Under the pieces are notes generated by a model that saw only the letters and a list, made by a program, of their open reading frames with translations, ran no database searches and was not told where the DNA came from. This document shows, in pieces, positions 11,115 through 24,770 of a DNA stretch of 64,000 bases. Location: positions 300,561 through 364,560 of the forward strand of contig NC_085093.1 in assembly GCF_963422355.1 (NCBI RefSeq), in the 5' to 3' direction. The number at the start of each line of letters is the position of its first letter. Position 1 is the first letter of the stretch. The translations under genes and the position numbers were made by a program. The DNA comes from Corticium candelabrum (Eukaryota; Porifera; Homoscleromorpha; Homosclerophorida; Plakinidae).

Positions 11115-14100
11115 TTAGTCATACGCAAAGAAAGGTATCGCCTTCATAAGCCCCTTCTTTGACGGCCTCGCCTTGATATCTAAAGATGTACCATCAATGC
11201 CCTCTCCACCTTTAAGAATAATTTCAAACAAGAAGCGCAAAAACGCCTGCAATTGCTGCCTTCTCATTTCTACAAAATTCCCATCCTAAACAATACTGTT
11301 CATCAATGTCTGATTCTAAAATTTCTTAGGTTTTGTAATTTACTCTGCTGCCCAATGTCTTCTTTGGAGGAAAATCAAACTTCTTTACAGATTGAAGATA
11401 GAGACAAGCCTGGCAAATCAGATAAAGAAAGGCACTTTCAAAAAAAAACAGATTTCACCATGTGTCACATTACACCCACTTGCTTATATAGCTCTCGAAA
11501 CTGAGTGTAGCGGCGGTAGACGTTCCACTCATCATCTCGAATTCTAATGAACACCTAACATAATGACTTATCAAATCTGTACTAAACTGAAGGCACACTG
11601 AAGTTCACGAAACCTGGTAAACGTGATGACTGTCAGCCCCACGTCCATTCAAAAAGGCTGTTGGTATCCATACATTAACCAAACCTGGATTGGTAGGACA
11701 CAAGTCATTCCCTCTGTTAGAAAAAATTGTTAAAGTATGTTATAGTTTCAGTATACTAAGAATCTGACTATGACACAAACCGTTGCTGAGTGTTTGTCTT
11801 CGGCATTTCATCTTGAACAGGCTGTACACATTTGCCAACACTTATTTCAAACTACACTACTGCAGTATTATAAAATACTAAAACTAACCACTCCTCTGTA
11901 TTGGGGCAGTTGAGATCGCAGTCTTCTGATTTCCAATTCTTTCCGAAGCAACTGAATGTGAAGACTTTCATTAAACTCCATCAGCTCCCCGTGCATCTCA
12001 GTGACCTATAACCACATGTACTCCAGAAACATGTACTGTACCTACACTAAAACATGTCACTACCTGAACTAACTTCTTTTCATAATGGTCTGCTTCACTA
12101 CGCAAAGAATTACAAAGACACACAAATACAGCATCAATTCCACAATGTTAAGCAATGCTAACAACAATCCTACTTGATAGACTCTGCTCGAAATCTAAGA
12201 GGTTCCGTAGCAGGCTGAATAGAGGGAACGACAGATAATGCTAATCGAAATCACAAATCACAACAAATTATATGGAATGAACTTTTGCATTAATGTTTGT
12301 CACACCATCAGCAGTTTCTTTAGTAAGACTTGAGCTTCTTTCTCTCCTCATTGTTTGCACCACTCCTACATATCTCTTAAGCTGATGCTTTAACAACTCA
12401 TTCTCGCTACAAACACGATGAAACAAAGAAAGTACAACCAATGAACCAATGCAGAAAAGTTTAACGGAAAGCCAAGTACACAGTAGAAACGGAATTTTAC
12501 ACGCACGCCTCTACTTGTCACCCAAAACCTTGGGGAATACTCAATCTTTTATTTCACTCACAAAATGTAGCCTACGCTATACTAAAATACCTACCGACTC
12601 AGCGCTTGCACTTTAGCCTGTGACTCTTCGCTTGCAAGAGCGGCTTCCTCGCGAAAAGCCAGCAAATCTTTCTCCAACGACTCAACCTTGACCGTGAGAT
12701 CTTCGCATTCTCTTGCCAATACACTGCCGCATAAAACAGTAGAATAGATATGACATGAAAAAATTTACAATAAAGATAATTATCGTAAATGTACTACACT
12801 GTACACTCCTTTATCCTTTTTTCTCTCGACAAGCGACGACGTCACTAGGGGATTACAGGTGGGGAAATGAGCGATCACGTGACCTGACTGCTACAAATAC
12901 CAAGAGCCAGAAAGCACACAGTCATTTTACCGTTGGCGACACCTCCCGCGAAGTTCTGGTTTGCTATGGGGCAAAGTAACAGCCGACCAGTCAACCGCTC
13001 GTGTGCGTACAAGGACCTGGTAATCACCATGAACGTTGCGCCCACCCAAACGGTGAATAAGGCTAACTTTCAGCGTCTGCAACGCGACAAGCGCGACCGA
13101 CGGGAACGCAATACAGTTCAAGACAAATCGTCGTGCTCACTGTCCTCTTCAGATATTGGACTGAAGGTGATAGCACCCGGCTTCCTAATGCAGATAGGCG
13201 TCTCCGTGTTCGCAAGGCGAGAGTCGACGGGACACTACCGCATAGGCTTTGTTCAAAAAGTCGATAAGTTTTACAGTCAGCACGAATACGTGGACGAGAC
13301 GGGGAAACTGACGGGCTACGCGAGATGGGAGATGAAAGACAAGGACGACTGTGTCGATTCGGACGTGATAGATAATATGCCGTATTATAGCAAACGAGCA
13401 TTCTTCGAATTCGACGCTTCGTGTCTCAGTTCGACGGTCGAGATACTCGGTTATCTGTACATGGACGACCTGCCGTACACGAAAGCTACGTGGAAGCTCG
13501 ATTTGGAAGATATTGGGCATAAAGGTCATCACTTCTTGAAGAGTATGGTCAGAGATGAAAAATTCTTGACGTGGCTGGTAATACAAGATGTAGAGTCAGG
13601 CCATTATCAACCTCTCTTTGTCATCCGAAGAGGCTTCTACTACCGTATCGACATTAACTGTTTGGATAGAAAGGGATTGGAAGTGCCCGTGGAAGAGAGA
13701 GCTCGGATTGGCACGTGCAGTAGGGAGAGGGAGTTGCTTCCAGTACTCACGTTTGATCCATGTCTAATTCCTCCACTCCCTGCTTGGCTAAACGGAAAAC
13801 TATCTGACAAGCACAAGACGGCGAATGACACCATGCGATTTGTCTGGTACAGACACAGGGAATCAACTCCCAAGACAATCAATACATGAGTTGTTTCACA
13901 GACATATGTACTTGATACTTTAATTACTAAGTACTAGTCATTAATTAAAGTTTGCTATTAGACTATAATAGTGTGTTTGTCATTGTTGAGTTGTTGTGTC
14001 TTATGACAATTGCCAGTTTTAGTTCTGCCTAGCAGAGTTTCTATTTGATTGTTTTGATTCTACAGTAATGGACTAATGGTTTATTCCTACTGTTGTAGGA

Positions 14101-17100
14101 ACTCATCTATTATATGATTAGGTGCACAGGAACCTATTGGGTTCATTGTAAATGGGTGTTTGGCTCATTTTCAAATACTCACTCCAGGACACAGTCTGTC
14201 TAATTACATCACTTGCTTTATTTCAGCACCATTCTTGTAAATGTGGGATTGTAGAAATTCTAGATGATGTCATTGCTTGAATTTTACTGGCTTTCAATAT
14301 ATCAGGATGGAGCACATTACATAAGCAAAAGCACCAACTCAACGGCTAGAATAAACATGCCCAGGAGAAACCCTCAGACTGTAGGCACAATTGCCCTCAC
14401 TTTCAAGGTAAACAGGAACTAGGGGCACCACCTTAATTAATACATTTTTATACTCACTGTCAGCTGCTAAAAACAAACAGTACAGGAAATAGCTGATTCA
14501 AACGGGAAGTAGAATACACCTGTTCACAACTGTTAACACTTGCAGCTGCACTGTACATGTTGTAAATATCCACCTCCCAATCTTAGGTATTTGTTTATTC
14601 CTATCCTGTTTGTTGTGAGGAGATGGTAACATTGAAATAGAAATAGAGAAAAATACAATACCCATTGGAAAAGGGAAACCTAGTAAACAAGTCTACATAG
14701 TAATAGTGGACTACTTTCACTGTAAATCCCCACCCAACAATCCCCATCCACCAAAAAAGACAGGAATCACACCATGGAACGACCAAACCCTCAGTCTCAC
14801 CTGTTCTTGGCTTCCACTTCATCTTTCCGTTGTATAGCTGATATAATGGCTTGCTTGAGTTCAGCTGTCGCAAGTCAAAGTCATAATAAATAAATTGCTA
14901 CAAGATGGTTAAACAACAACGAAATCTCACCATTTGTCATACTGTCAGGAGACAAAGAATGCTGGTTGACAACAGGAGAAGGAAGTTGAGATGACTGTGT
15001 TGCTAGTTCATTCTGATGACGCACACATGGTTAAAAAAGCAAAAAGGTTAGGAAGTGTAATGTTAACCTCCGTCCTGTCTGTGCTTGGAGAAGACTGTGC
15101 TTGTGACAACGAACTAAAATACATTCATGTACCAGACAGAAAATTACAATGAGTACAACATCAAAAAGTACTTCACCTATACTTGCTTCTCTCCAAAGAT
15201 TGTTGTGCACGATGGGCAGCTTGAAGAGCTTGGACAGCAGCCTTTGTTTCCGATGGCATTCCAAATGTTTGAATTATCATACCCCTTGTTCTAGAGACAT
15301 CTACAACACAAAACATTTGAGTATGCGTGCCAATCGACAAACCAAGACAAAAACTAGTCAGCTAAGTAGCAACCGTTTTGTGAGCTTGGTTTCCAGCTGT
15401 CTAGTGATGCATGAGGATCTATTTGTATTTCTCCAAGTTCAGTTGTTGAGTACAACGAAGGACTGTCGTCTCGTGGCTCAGTCACTGTGACATTGTCACA
15501 ATCAACTAAGAACATGCAGTGAACATGTTGAAGATACATACTCTGAAATCCTGATACTATTTCCACAGTTGTTGATTCTATGTCTTGTCCATCATTATGG
15601 TTACCTAGTTTACTCTTCATTAGATTTTCTGCATTCTCATCACCCGATGGAGTATTCTGCATTGACATCGACGGTGTGGTCAATGGCGAAACAGATTGAC
15701 TACCAGGCAGAATTGGAATAGATGAAGTCTCTCCATATATTGTTGCATTTTCTGCTGTTCCTGGTTCACTGTCCCCAAATTCACTATGTTTTGATTTTCT
15801 CTTCTTCTTTCTTTTCTTTACAGTCATCATCTCTGAACAACACTGTTTATGACGAAGATACAAGAACACAATGTTACAAATGTACCTTTTGCTTCTGGTG
15901 CTACTACAGCTTCGGGGACACCCTGTTGAGACTTGTTACTAACAGTTAATGAAGTAGAAAAAGAGCTATTGGATGAGACCTACACATCAAATGTACATAA
16001 GATGATAATTCTAATCATGCAGGAAGTTTCAGATACAGTCTCAGTTGTGCTCTTTTCCTAGTGCACAGTATTCGTTCACATGCACGTTGGCTTAGATAAT
16101 TAACACAACATTTATTGAGCATCATGACAAGAACACTCTACACTTATCAGATAATGGTAAAACCATCAACTTTTCCTGATATTCATCTTGTCATTATATT
16201 CAAGATACTATTGACAACTTCAGTCAACCGATTATTCCCGTTATACAACGTACACTATGCTATCTACATACTAGTCCAAACATTCAAGACATCACACACG
16301 GATCTTGAAATATATGATCAATAATTGTCATTGTCACTTTAATACTTTTTATTTTACATTGCCAACCTTTGCTAGTCCATTCAAATCTGGATTATCAACT
16401 GTCGTTGCAAATAGAATCGAGCTCAAACCTCAACAGAAGATACTTTGCAACCACACAGAAAGAAGAATGTTACAATGTGTCTAACAGTCTGCAACTGTAC
16501 CTGCTGCCATTTGGGGCAACATACTTGATCTTTCAATATCCAACAAGAATGCATGTGGCTGGTAATGATAACTGATGAAATACAAAAACAACAGAATAAA
16601 CAAATCTTTCGCAACTGCTTCAAAATGTGTTTCAACTTGAGCATTGATGTATCAGCTAGTAAATCCTGCAAGTATCTCTCCAATGTGTGCTCATTCAATG
16701 ATGCTCTCAGCCAGGCACGTCCTGCAAACATTGCATAACCTATACATTAGTACATGCACATACATACTACCTAAATTTCTATAAGTTTATATAAATGACA
16801 AAGCTAATGTTAAGTCAAGATAGTGCAAACTGAGTACAGTTCAAAAATCAACCAATAACATAATGACAAGATAAAAGAGTCTATCAAATTCTGATAAAAT
16901 AGATTGTTCATGTGCAACACCAATTGCTAATCAATTGAAAATTTACTAGTAAACACAGCTGTTGTCATTGTCTCTGTGTAACATATTATATCTATAGATA
17001 TTATAGTAAGAGAATAGTCCCTTCAGTTTCAATACATAACATAGACACTGCTACTTTAATCAATTACATCAACTTTCTTGCTGACTGTTAGTAGTAATTC

Positions 17101-19927
17101 TGATAACAACACTTACAACCAGCCCAATGGCAGAAGCAATTAATGGTTGCGATTGCCTTCATACATAACCTTCTAAGATCATATTGAATCCAAATCAGTT
17201 GTTGTAATGATGAAGATCTTAATTACCCAATGTACTTTGTTATTTCACTTAGATATCTCCCAATTTCAATTTCACAGAAAAAAGATATTAGAACTAAATT
17301 CCCTTTCAGTTGAAACGGACTAATTTCCTATGTATATAAACAGATCTGCTCTCGAGTTTTCTCCAATTCTCAAACTGTTTTCAGTTTTCTCTGAATAATT
17401 TCTGTTATTGAATAAGCATCTCTATTACCCAATCCACACTGACTCTTGCAACTGAAAACTTAGAAAGAAAGAATCTCTAATTATCAATTGTCTCCAATTG
17501 ACAGATTTTGTTTCAAGTCGACCATCCAAGTGCATACCCTCCTTAGGAAAGAAAGGTGATAGAACAACACTCTGTGTATGTTTCTCGGTTAGCACATCTG
17601 TATTTATTGTCAAAAGCACTCTTCATAACAAGCCAATTACAAAGCCTAATTCAAGCAGCATTTAAGTCAAGCTAGTCAGAGAAGAACAGATTCTTAACAA
17701 AAATAGTAAACATTTCACATGTAAATGACATTTAACATTGATTAGAAAAATAACAGTGTGTTAAAATTTAATATTAAAAAGAATATAGAGGAATGTTTTT
17801 ATAAGTTAATGTAAACCAAACTCTGGGTACGGTACTACTTGAAGTCATCCATTCAATATACAAACAATTACAGATCTTGAGACCCATTGACTAAGTGAAT
17901 GAGTCATGTGCCATTAACGATATAGCAGTAATAGAAATAATGGCGACACAGGCGCATAGCATAGCTAGCTATGTTAGAGGAATATGCACAATCCCTCTAA
18001 GGCCATACAAAGTACATACATAGTTTCACGTCAGTGCCCACATCACTTGCAAACCTCTCGAATGCCCTTCCCTATACACCTGCGCATGCTCCAGCCATCA
18101 TATTGTCACGTGTCCACCTTGTGATATACATTATAGTGTGTAGTCACTTTTAAACATACTAAAGCTGTGAGCCTGATGACTACAATAACATGTTAATATT
18201 AAATTATGGATAGAAGAATGTGTTAAATATTAAACAGATATCACATATTAATGTACCGCACGCACCTAAATTCAGGAAGAGGCTGACGCAAAACTATATA
18301 TGTAGTTTGTATGGCCTAACCAGAAATCTTTTAATGCTTAAACATGTACTGCAAAGTTACCCTATTGCTACCTGGTAAGATGTGTCTACAACCACAAACA
18401 AAAACCTTGAACATGCCCCTAGTTACCAGTCCATAACAGACAGCAATTTAGTTATTAATTGAACTCTAACCTCTTCCTGCATCTGTTGTGATGTGCTCAA
18501 GTGTATTAAATCGTTCTAATTCTGATTTGCTAAGATACTCCTTCACGTAAGACCAGAAAACTAAGATAAACATTAAAGCATACCTAAAAGTTAGAAATTC
18601 TAGAAACTTATGATCAGGCAACTTGTCACCTGGCTGAGAATCCTGCTTCTGATTAGATGTCACCTTCGTACTATCACAGAAATACATCAACCAGTAGGGA
18701 TCAGTAGTAGCAAATCATTAGCATTACTTGCTTTCAATATTAATTAACTTAACATCAACTCTATACCATTTTAAGTACATCAAATGCCACGATCTTAGAG
18801 ATCCGAGTGCTAAATTCATAATAATGTCCATCTACCAAGCAACATCTGTACACAGACCCCTAAAACATCACATCCCCAAGAACCTCACTTAACACTTCTC
18901 ATTTAATACCTAGACCATGTACAAAAAGCACAAGTAGACCAGAACATTGTTTCAAAGATAACCGTCTAATTCTAAAACACCTAAACTTGTATACCTTATC
19001 TTAATGTTGTGGCACTATTCTTCCTCCTTATTATTAAAAGTGCACATTTACAAACATTCACTAAAGAATGGCGCACAACACAAGCTTCCTGGTGTGTTGA
19101 ACAAGTCCATGCTTCATGACTATGTGGTCCAAGCAATCAACATGCCATGTATGATACAATTGCTCTTGTCTACAATCAAAGCATCTGTTGACTTGACCAA
19201 ATTCTCTTCAAAGTTGAAAAACTCCATCTTCCTACTTTTATCTCAATGACATGTCATAAGAGTTTTAGTGACAAAGTGCAAGTGCTGCACCTTCGTCCAG
19301 CCCAGCCCAGCCCCAAATCAAGAAATGTCACCAGAGAAGATGGAGGTACGCAAAATTCACATGGATATTAATTAATAATAATATTAGTTACAACCACACA
19401 ACAATAAACGCCATACATGCTTTGGTTGTAAGGTTCCCATGGTGTACACAATCAGATGAGATATACATACAATTTATTAAATTCAATAACAATGTAGAAA
19501 AATAACACAGCTAGAATGTCTGCTCACAGTATAGCAGAAGCGGCTATTCGCCTGCTCTTCTTCATTCCATACTGCAAAACGGCTTCAAATTGTTGACACA
19601 GGCATACAACCCTACAATATTTAGAATGAGCTAAAAACACGACGTGCCACGTAAGTTCAACTTGCCTTGCGTCTGAGTCTGGAGCTATCTCCGATTTTCC
19701 ACCAAACCTAACTTGACACTAAACCCCACAATTGATGTCGTCAGAGTCGTTGCAACACGCCTACGCAAACTATTTTCCAACCTGTTTCACAGAATCCAGC
19801 AGCCGTTCTAGCAGATTTTGTCGCTCCGAGACATATGCCTGTGAACTCCTTGCTGCTTCAAATTGTAAACAAGTACGGTAGGTCTAGTGCCTCTGCACTG
19901 AGTAGATAATTTTCTCCACTTACCCAT
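11115..19927 (-). CDS. SNX29: Sorting nexin 29 (RUN - coiled coil - PX)
   Basis: An endosomal phosphoinositide-binding protein. The start exon is only ATGG (19927-19924). It joins 19852-19782 to give MARSSQAYVSERQNLLERLL, which aligns with the SNX29 N-terminus. Then come 19718-19666 (CQVRFGGKSEIAPDSD, with a GC donor), about 19614-19545 (VVCLCQQFEAVLQ), 18670-18630, 18560-18471 (FWSYVKEYLSKSELERF) and the exon starting near 16731 (GRAWLRASLNEHTLERYLQ, the RUN core). The next exon gives FLLDIERSSMLPQMAA. Further exons at 15.9-14.8 kb carry a basic Lys-rich stretch, as in vertebrate SNX29, and ELKQAIISAIQRKDEVEAK. Coiled-coil exons lie at 12.7-11.9 kb. The PX domain starts at about 11710 (NVWIPTAFLNGRG), continues with VFIRIRDDEWNVYRRY and FDFPPKKTLG, and ends IPFFAYD before the stop. 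Not every middle exon was bounded exactly. A FAM78-like gene sits in one intron on the other strand. Confidence 0.92.
12966..13889 (+). CDS. FAM78: FAM78-like protein, intronless, nested in an SNX29 intron
   Basis: A 307-residue single-exon ORF. I chose the ATG at 12966 because the upstream in-frame extension starts from TTG. The resulting MGQSNS is an N-myristoylation-type start, as in vertebrate FAM78 (MGCIQS). The family resemblance continues: YKDLVITMNVAPTQ near the start, VIAPGFLMQIGVSVF, the RWEMKDKDD region, and RDEKFLTWLVIQDVESG followed by YYRIDINCLD and ERARIG. FAM78 has no established function; membrane anchoring is inferred from the start motif. It lies antisense within SNX29, between the exon ending near 12600-12730 and those at about 14.8 kb. 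An E-box-like cacgtg lies at about 12876. Confidence 0.75.
   Translation: MGQSNSRPVNRSCAYKDLVITMNVAPTQTVNKANFQRLQRDKRDRRERNTVQDKSSCSLSSSDIGLKVIAPGFLMQIGVSVFARRESTGHYRIGFVQKVDKFYSQHEYVDETGKLTGYARWEMKDKDDCVDSDVIDNMPYYSKRAFFEFDASCLSSTVEILGYLYMDDLPYTKATWKLDLEDIGHKGHHFLKSMVRDEKFLTWLVIQDVESGHYQPLFVIRRGFYYRIDINCLDRKGLEVPVEERARIGTCSRERELLPVLTFDPCLIPPLPAWLNGKLSDKHKTANDTMRFVWYRHRESTPKTINT
16740..18470. other. Long SNX29 intron without recognisable content
   Basis: A 1.7-kb AT-rich intron separating two RUN-domain exons. It is far longer than the typical 50-100 bp introns here, so it may hold old insertions or regulatory sequence. I could not identify any specific element. Confidence 0.5.
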
Positions 19928-21113
19928 ATCTTACGAAAGGTAAAAACGGCAACGAATGCGGCAATCAAAAATGTTCCTTGATAACAGATAGCAAGACCTA
20001 CACTCGAGAAACACTGAGCTGTACGGACACTCAATATCAACAAACTATAAGACCCGGATAAGAAACTAGGTGTGCAGCGAATCCACCTCCTTCTTTTTGA
20101 TTTCTTATGTCAGAAATGTGTAGGTCCTACACTTCTGACGACAGCTGATATGCATGGTAAGTACCGACTTCGATAGCGTAAAGCTGGATTTACAATATGG
20201 GAACGCTTGAGCGTCGTGCGTCCAGTCACGTTGTCTTGCGTGGGAGTGGCACGTATCGCGTCACACGCGTCGTACCATTCACAATACGATTTCAGCGCGC
20301 CGTAGACGTCGCTGCCTGAATTATTGAACTGACCACTCGCGCTTCGATTTTCTACTAGCAGAACTCTGCCGGAACCCCCAGCTTGCTCAAAATCAATTTC
20401 TAGGCGTTCTCCCATGCACCCAGGTCTTTGTACGTCTTGCAGTTGATCATCCACAAGCAAGGACAGCTACCTACACAATCTATAGACCGCTCAACGTCGA
20501 GTACAGCGCCCAAATCAATAATCATTGCCCACGGAAGCCACACGTGCATTTATAGTTGGCTGTGATTGGTCGAAATCAAGGTGCTACTTCCGACGCGACG
20601 TGTACAGCTTCCGATTCGACGCTCAAATAGAACTTGGTTCTATTTGGACGCGTCGAGTCGCGAGCGTCGCGTCCATCGAACGTCGCGTCGCGTAGACCAT
20701 TTACAATTTGAATTTGTACTACGCGACGTGACGCGACGCGACACTCAAGCGTTTGCATATTGTAAATCCAGCTTTAGTCAAACGTGCGCTACGTCATGAG
20801 TTCATGTTGGGAAAATATGGCAATCTAATTAACATTTTTATTGCACTTTGTTACAGATATGACAACAGATTTTCTATTTGATTATTGATGCTACACCTGT
20901 AGTCTAGCTAATTTTTATGTACATGCTCCTAAATCAGAGAATCCAGGCAGTTAGTCCTGGCTATAATCTGCCAAAAATTCATGTCAAATGCATAACCACA
21001 CAACAGTTGCTACAACAGCAATATGCACAGGTATTTGTCTGGATTTCAATGATCAAGCAGTCAACTCTGTCTCATTGTGACACACTAATTTCTCAAACGC
21101 TGCACACATAGTA
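19928..21113. other. Intergenic spacer between SNX29 5' end and the TMEM179-like gene
   Basis: Contains a MITE at 20181-20774. A minus-strand ORF at 20110-20460 overlaps the MITE edge and has no recognisable content; I do not call it a gene. Confidence 0.5.
20181..20774. mobile_element. MITE with TA flanks and CGACG-rich subterminal repeats
   Basis: The ends are inverted copies (aagctggatttacaatatg at 20181 and its complement ending at 20774). Each is flanked by TA (20179-20180 and 20775-20776), fitting a Tc1/mariner-style target duplication. Inside both ends are many gcgtcg/cgacgcg words, partly as inverted copies, plus a palindrome around 20627-20650. There is no transposase. The family is a guess from the TA flanks only. 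Confidence 0.65.
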
Positions 21114-22081
21114 TTAGACAAGTCTTGCTTGTAGTTCTCTGGTATACTGAACAGTTGAACGAGAGCGAAGCAATTGACCAATCACAGAGCAGATGACTAC
21201 AAACCATGATACAACTGAGGTCCATGTTCCTCCCTATACATTAAGTCATTAACATTAACATTACCTACACATAAACAATGCATGGCTAAATGTAACAGTG
21301 CAGAAAGTAAAGCAAATTGTTACAAACCAACCAAAAGATAATTTGCACTGCACCTACCAGTATGAGCTCAAACCTCAGAAACGTGTCACTTGGAAATGGA
21401 TGGACGAAATCAAAATACTTATCCACAACTTTTGTAAACAATTTACATCTGCACAGCAATAATTACAACAAAATATCACAAGCATCCAATCAACTCTTCT
21501 GTTCACCCGGGATAAGATGACCCAGTAGAGGCCACAGTCCTATTGTATGCATCCTCCAGACTACTGCAATATGATGCAACACCTGCAGCAGCACCTCCAG
21601 CAGCCATGATCACAAACACCCAAGAAGCACAGCCAAGAAAACATTTTAGCCCAGCAACAACACGAAAACTAAAAAAATTTATGTAACGTTAAAATTCAGT
21701 AATTAATTGATTAATTAATTAACAGACATTTAACAAAGTGGTCACGTCCGTCGTGAAAAATCTACACCTCAATTTCGCTCACCGCAAAGATTTTGTATTT
21801 GTAGCAAAAATGTCGCCTCCGTTGATGAAGGACGCAATCACGTGCACGAGGAATAGTACGCCAATTGCAGTCACTGCAAAGCCACCGCATGAAATGACTG
21901 TGCAGATCCACGTCGCTCCGAAAAAGTTAAAGTTTGAAGCGGCGGTCCAGTCAGCGTAGAGAACGCAGTGGTCCTCAAATTCGTCTTCTAGCAAGTACGT
22001 AGAAACGCTGAAGAGAGTTGTAGTGATGAGAGCGCTCACGACACTGCATAGCTCGACAACTGATGCCACATTGCGCCCCAT
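21114..22081 (-). CDS. TMEM179: TMEM179-like four-transmembrane protein
   Basis: Four exons (22081-21783, 21668-21507, 21388-21358, 21233-21114) sum to 612 nt, 203 residues, all in phase. Four hydrophobic segments are visible. One is near the start (VVELCSVVSALITTTLF). One is at WICTVISCGGFAVTAIGVLF and runs on to a short HVIASFI. One is at CFLGCASWVFVIMAAGG. One is at SVVSWFVVICSVIGQLL near the C-terminus. A first loop with DEFEDHCVLYADW resembles the TMEM179 pattern before its second segment. A 31-nt microexon lies in the last third. Function is unknown for the family. Family membership rests on layout and a few loop motifs, so another tetraspan family is possible. Confidence 0.65.
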
Positions 22082-23499
22082 CGCATTAATCTCCGCCTAG
22101 AAATAACGGGACGTTATTGCTTTGAGGCAACCTGCATTCGCGGATGCTAACGGGAACTCTAAGATCTATACGCGTGCGCAATTCACACCGTGGGAGTGGG
22201 AAAGGCAACCTTTTTCTTGTACAGCCATTACAGCCTACAAACTACAAGTAGATCTAGTGTACCACAAGAAAGGTGGTACGCATAGTATCAAACTTTTGGA
22301 TACAGTATAGGCCTATATCCAAGTGTTATTGCTAACTAATTACAATTAAATTTCTCATCAGCTTTAATATTTAGTTGGTTTTGAGTATCTAGAAAACATT
22401 GCTCAACTATTAAATATTAGAAAGCACCAAACTATAGCTAAGCACAAATCCTGACTGATTTTGAAATTTCTTGGTTAATTAATTGCCGAGCGTAGCGAGG
22501 CTTCTAATCCAACAGAAAGTGGCGTGGTCCTATGGCAGCTCTTGGTATCTAGATGTATGTCTGTACACGCGAACCTCAAATTTCTCCTCTCCACGACCAG
22601 GTTTCATTCTAGGACCTACTTCAAAAAATCGTTTCCGTGTCTGACTACAGATCAGTATAGGAACGATTCGTGCAAGTGACCAAACAGCCAAGAAAAAGTC
22701 TCATAAAGTTCCGTCGCCCCATCCTTTTGTATTGTAGCTAGGGATTGTGTGTACTTGACCAGCTGAATGCCACCTATATACAGTCAACTATTCACACGTC
22801 CCATACTACAATCAATCCTTTACTATATAGCTACACTGTGCTGCATCTAACACTGTTGATAGACAATGTTTGCCGATATCAATGTCTATGTCAGTAAATA
22901 CCATACCACTGTTACAACGGAACTGAGTGCATACCTAGACTGTACATTTCAATTGTCTTGATCACAATCGCAAAACGACGACTACCTATACCAGGCCTAT
23001 ATACTAATCTAAACTACTAGGAAGTTCGCATGTTTACTTCCATGACAGAGTTTCAACAAACTAAATACGTATTGTCTAGCTACAACTAGTTAAAGTTAAA
23101 TTTGCATTAGCACTAAAGTTTTGGTACAAGAAAGAATGAAGTAGTAAAGTGCTAACAGTGCACACGCCTACACACGTTATTTCCTAAATGGAACAACACT
23201 ACTATATTGTCTACAAATACTATATGTAGAAATACTATATGTATATGTCTTGTCTCGTTTGCTCTACATTCACACTGCAAGAGATCCTCAAAATTACTTT
23301 TAGTTTACTACCAGTATGCCCATGACCTAGCTTTGTTGTGACATGATCATTCTGACTCATCACATTCCTACACCCTCTCTCTTCTCCAAAGCTATAGTAC
23401 TCTAACACGGGTGTGTGTGCAAACGTGAGACTGTAACCACATGATTCTTCAACTTTAATCAAAAATTCAAGGAACATGCAGCAACAGTATCATTCAGTC
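22082..23499. other. Intergenic spacer holding dispersed repeat copy B
   Basis: The spacer between the TMEM179-like gene start and the RPL10 stop. Apart from the repeat copy at 22480-23058, I see only AT-rich sequence, presumably including the RPL10 3' UTR. Confidence 0.55.
22480..23058. repeat. Dispersed repeat, copy B (uninterrupted)
   Basis: Matches copy A at 1-757 over nearly its whole length but lacks the 268-bp MITE. It begins with a palindrome-like gccgagcgtagcgaggc. Similar short palindromes (gcgaagcgagc type) occur near 60210, so several repeat families here may share such ends. Confidence 0.75.
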
Positions 23500-24418
<919 letters not shown>

Positions 24419-24770
24419 ATCTCACGTCTCCCTACAAACCAGCGATTGCTTTCTTACAACTGGATGACGAGGACTGTCCTCACGCCGAGTCACACAGAGC
24501 ATGCGCACTAAATAAACAACTTCCTAGTTAGCATAAAAATACTAATATTCTAACGCAATTTATTTTTTAATTAAATATTCTAAAGCGATTTACAAGTATA
24601 ACTAACAACTACGGCTAAGGGAAATGGTAAAAAATCTATAACACAGGGCACGTATAAATTATTTTATTGTTGCAAAGTGGTGCCGTAGAAAGTCCCGGAT
24701 ACCCGCGAGGTGGTGTTGACGGTCAGAGAGACACCAACTTGTCGTCGCATTATGTTTTGAATTGTTTACT
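24419..24770. promoter_or_regulatory. Shared intergenic region between RPL10 and CATSPER1
   Basis: Only 352 bp separate two start codons pointing away from each other, so the promoters of a housekeeping ribosomal gene and a sperm-type channel must both lie here or in UTRs. No TATA element or defined factor site was recognised with confidence. Confidence 0.5.

Noticed and set aside
12933-12965. Upstream extension of the FAM78-like ORF
   Set aside because: It begins with TTG, and the family-like myristoylation start is the ATG at 12966.
20110-20460. Minus-strand ORF of 116 codons
   Set aside because: It overlaps the edge of the MITE at 20181, has no recognisable domain, and its start is not ATG-supported by context. 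A TATA-like word lies upstream, but no consistent exon chain could be built.
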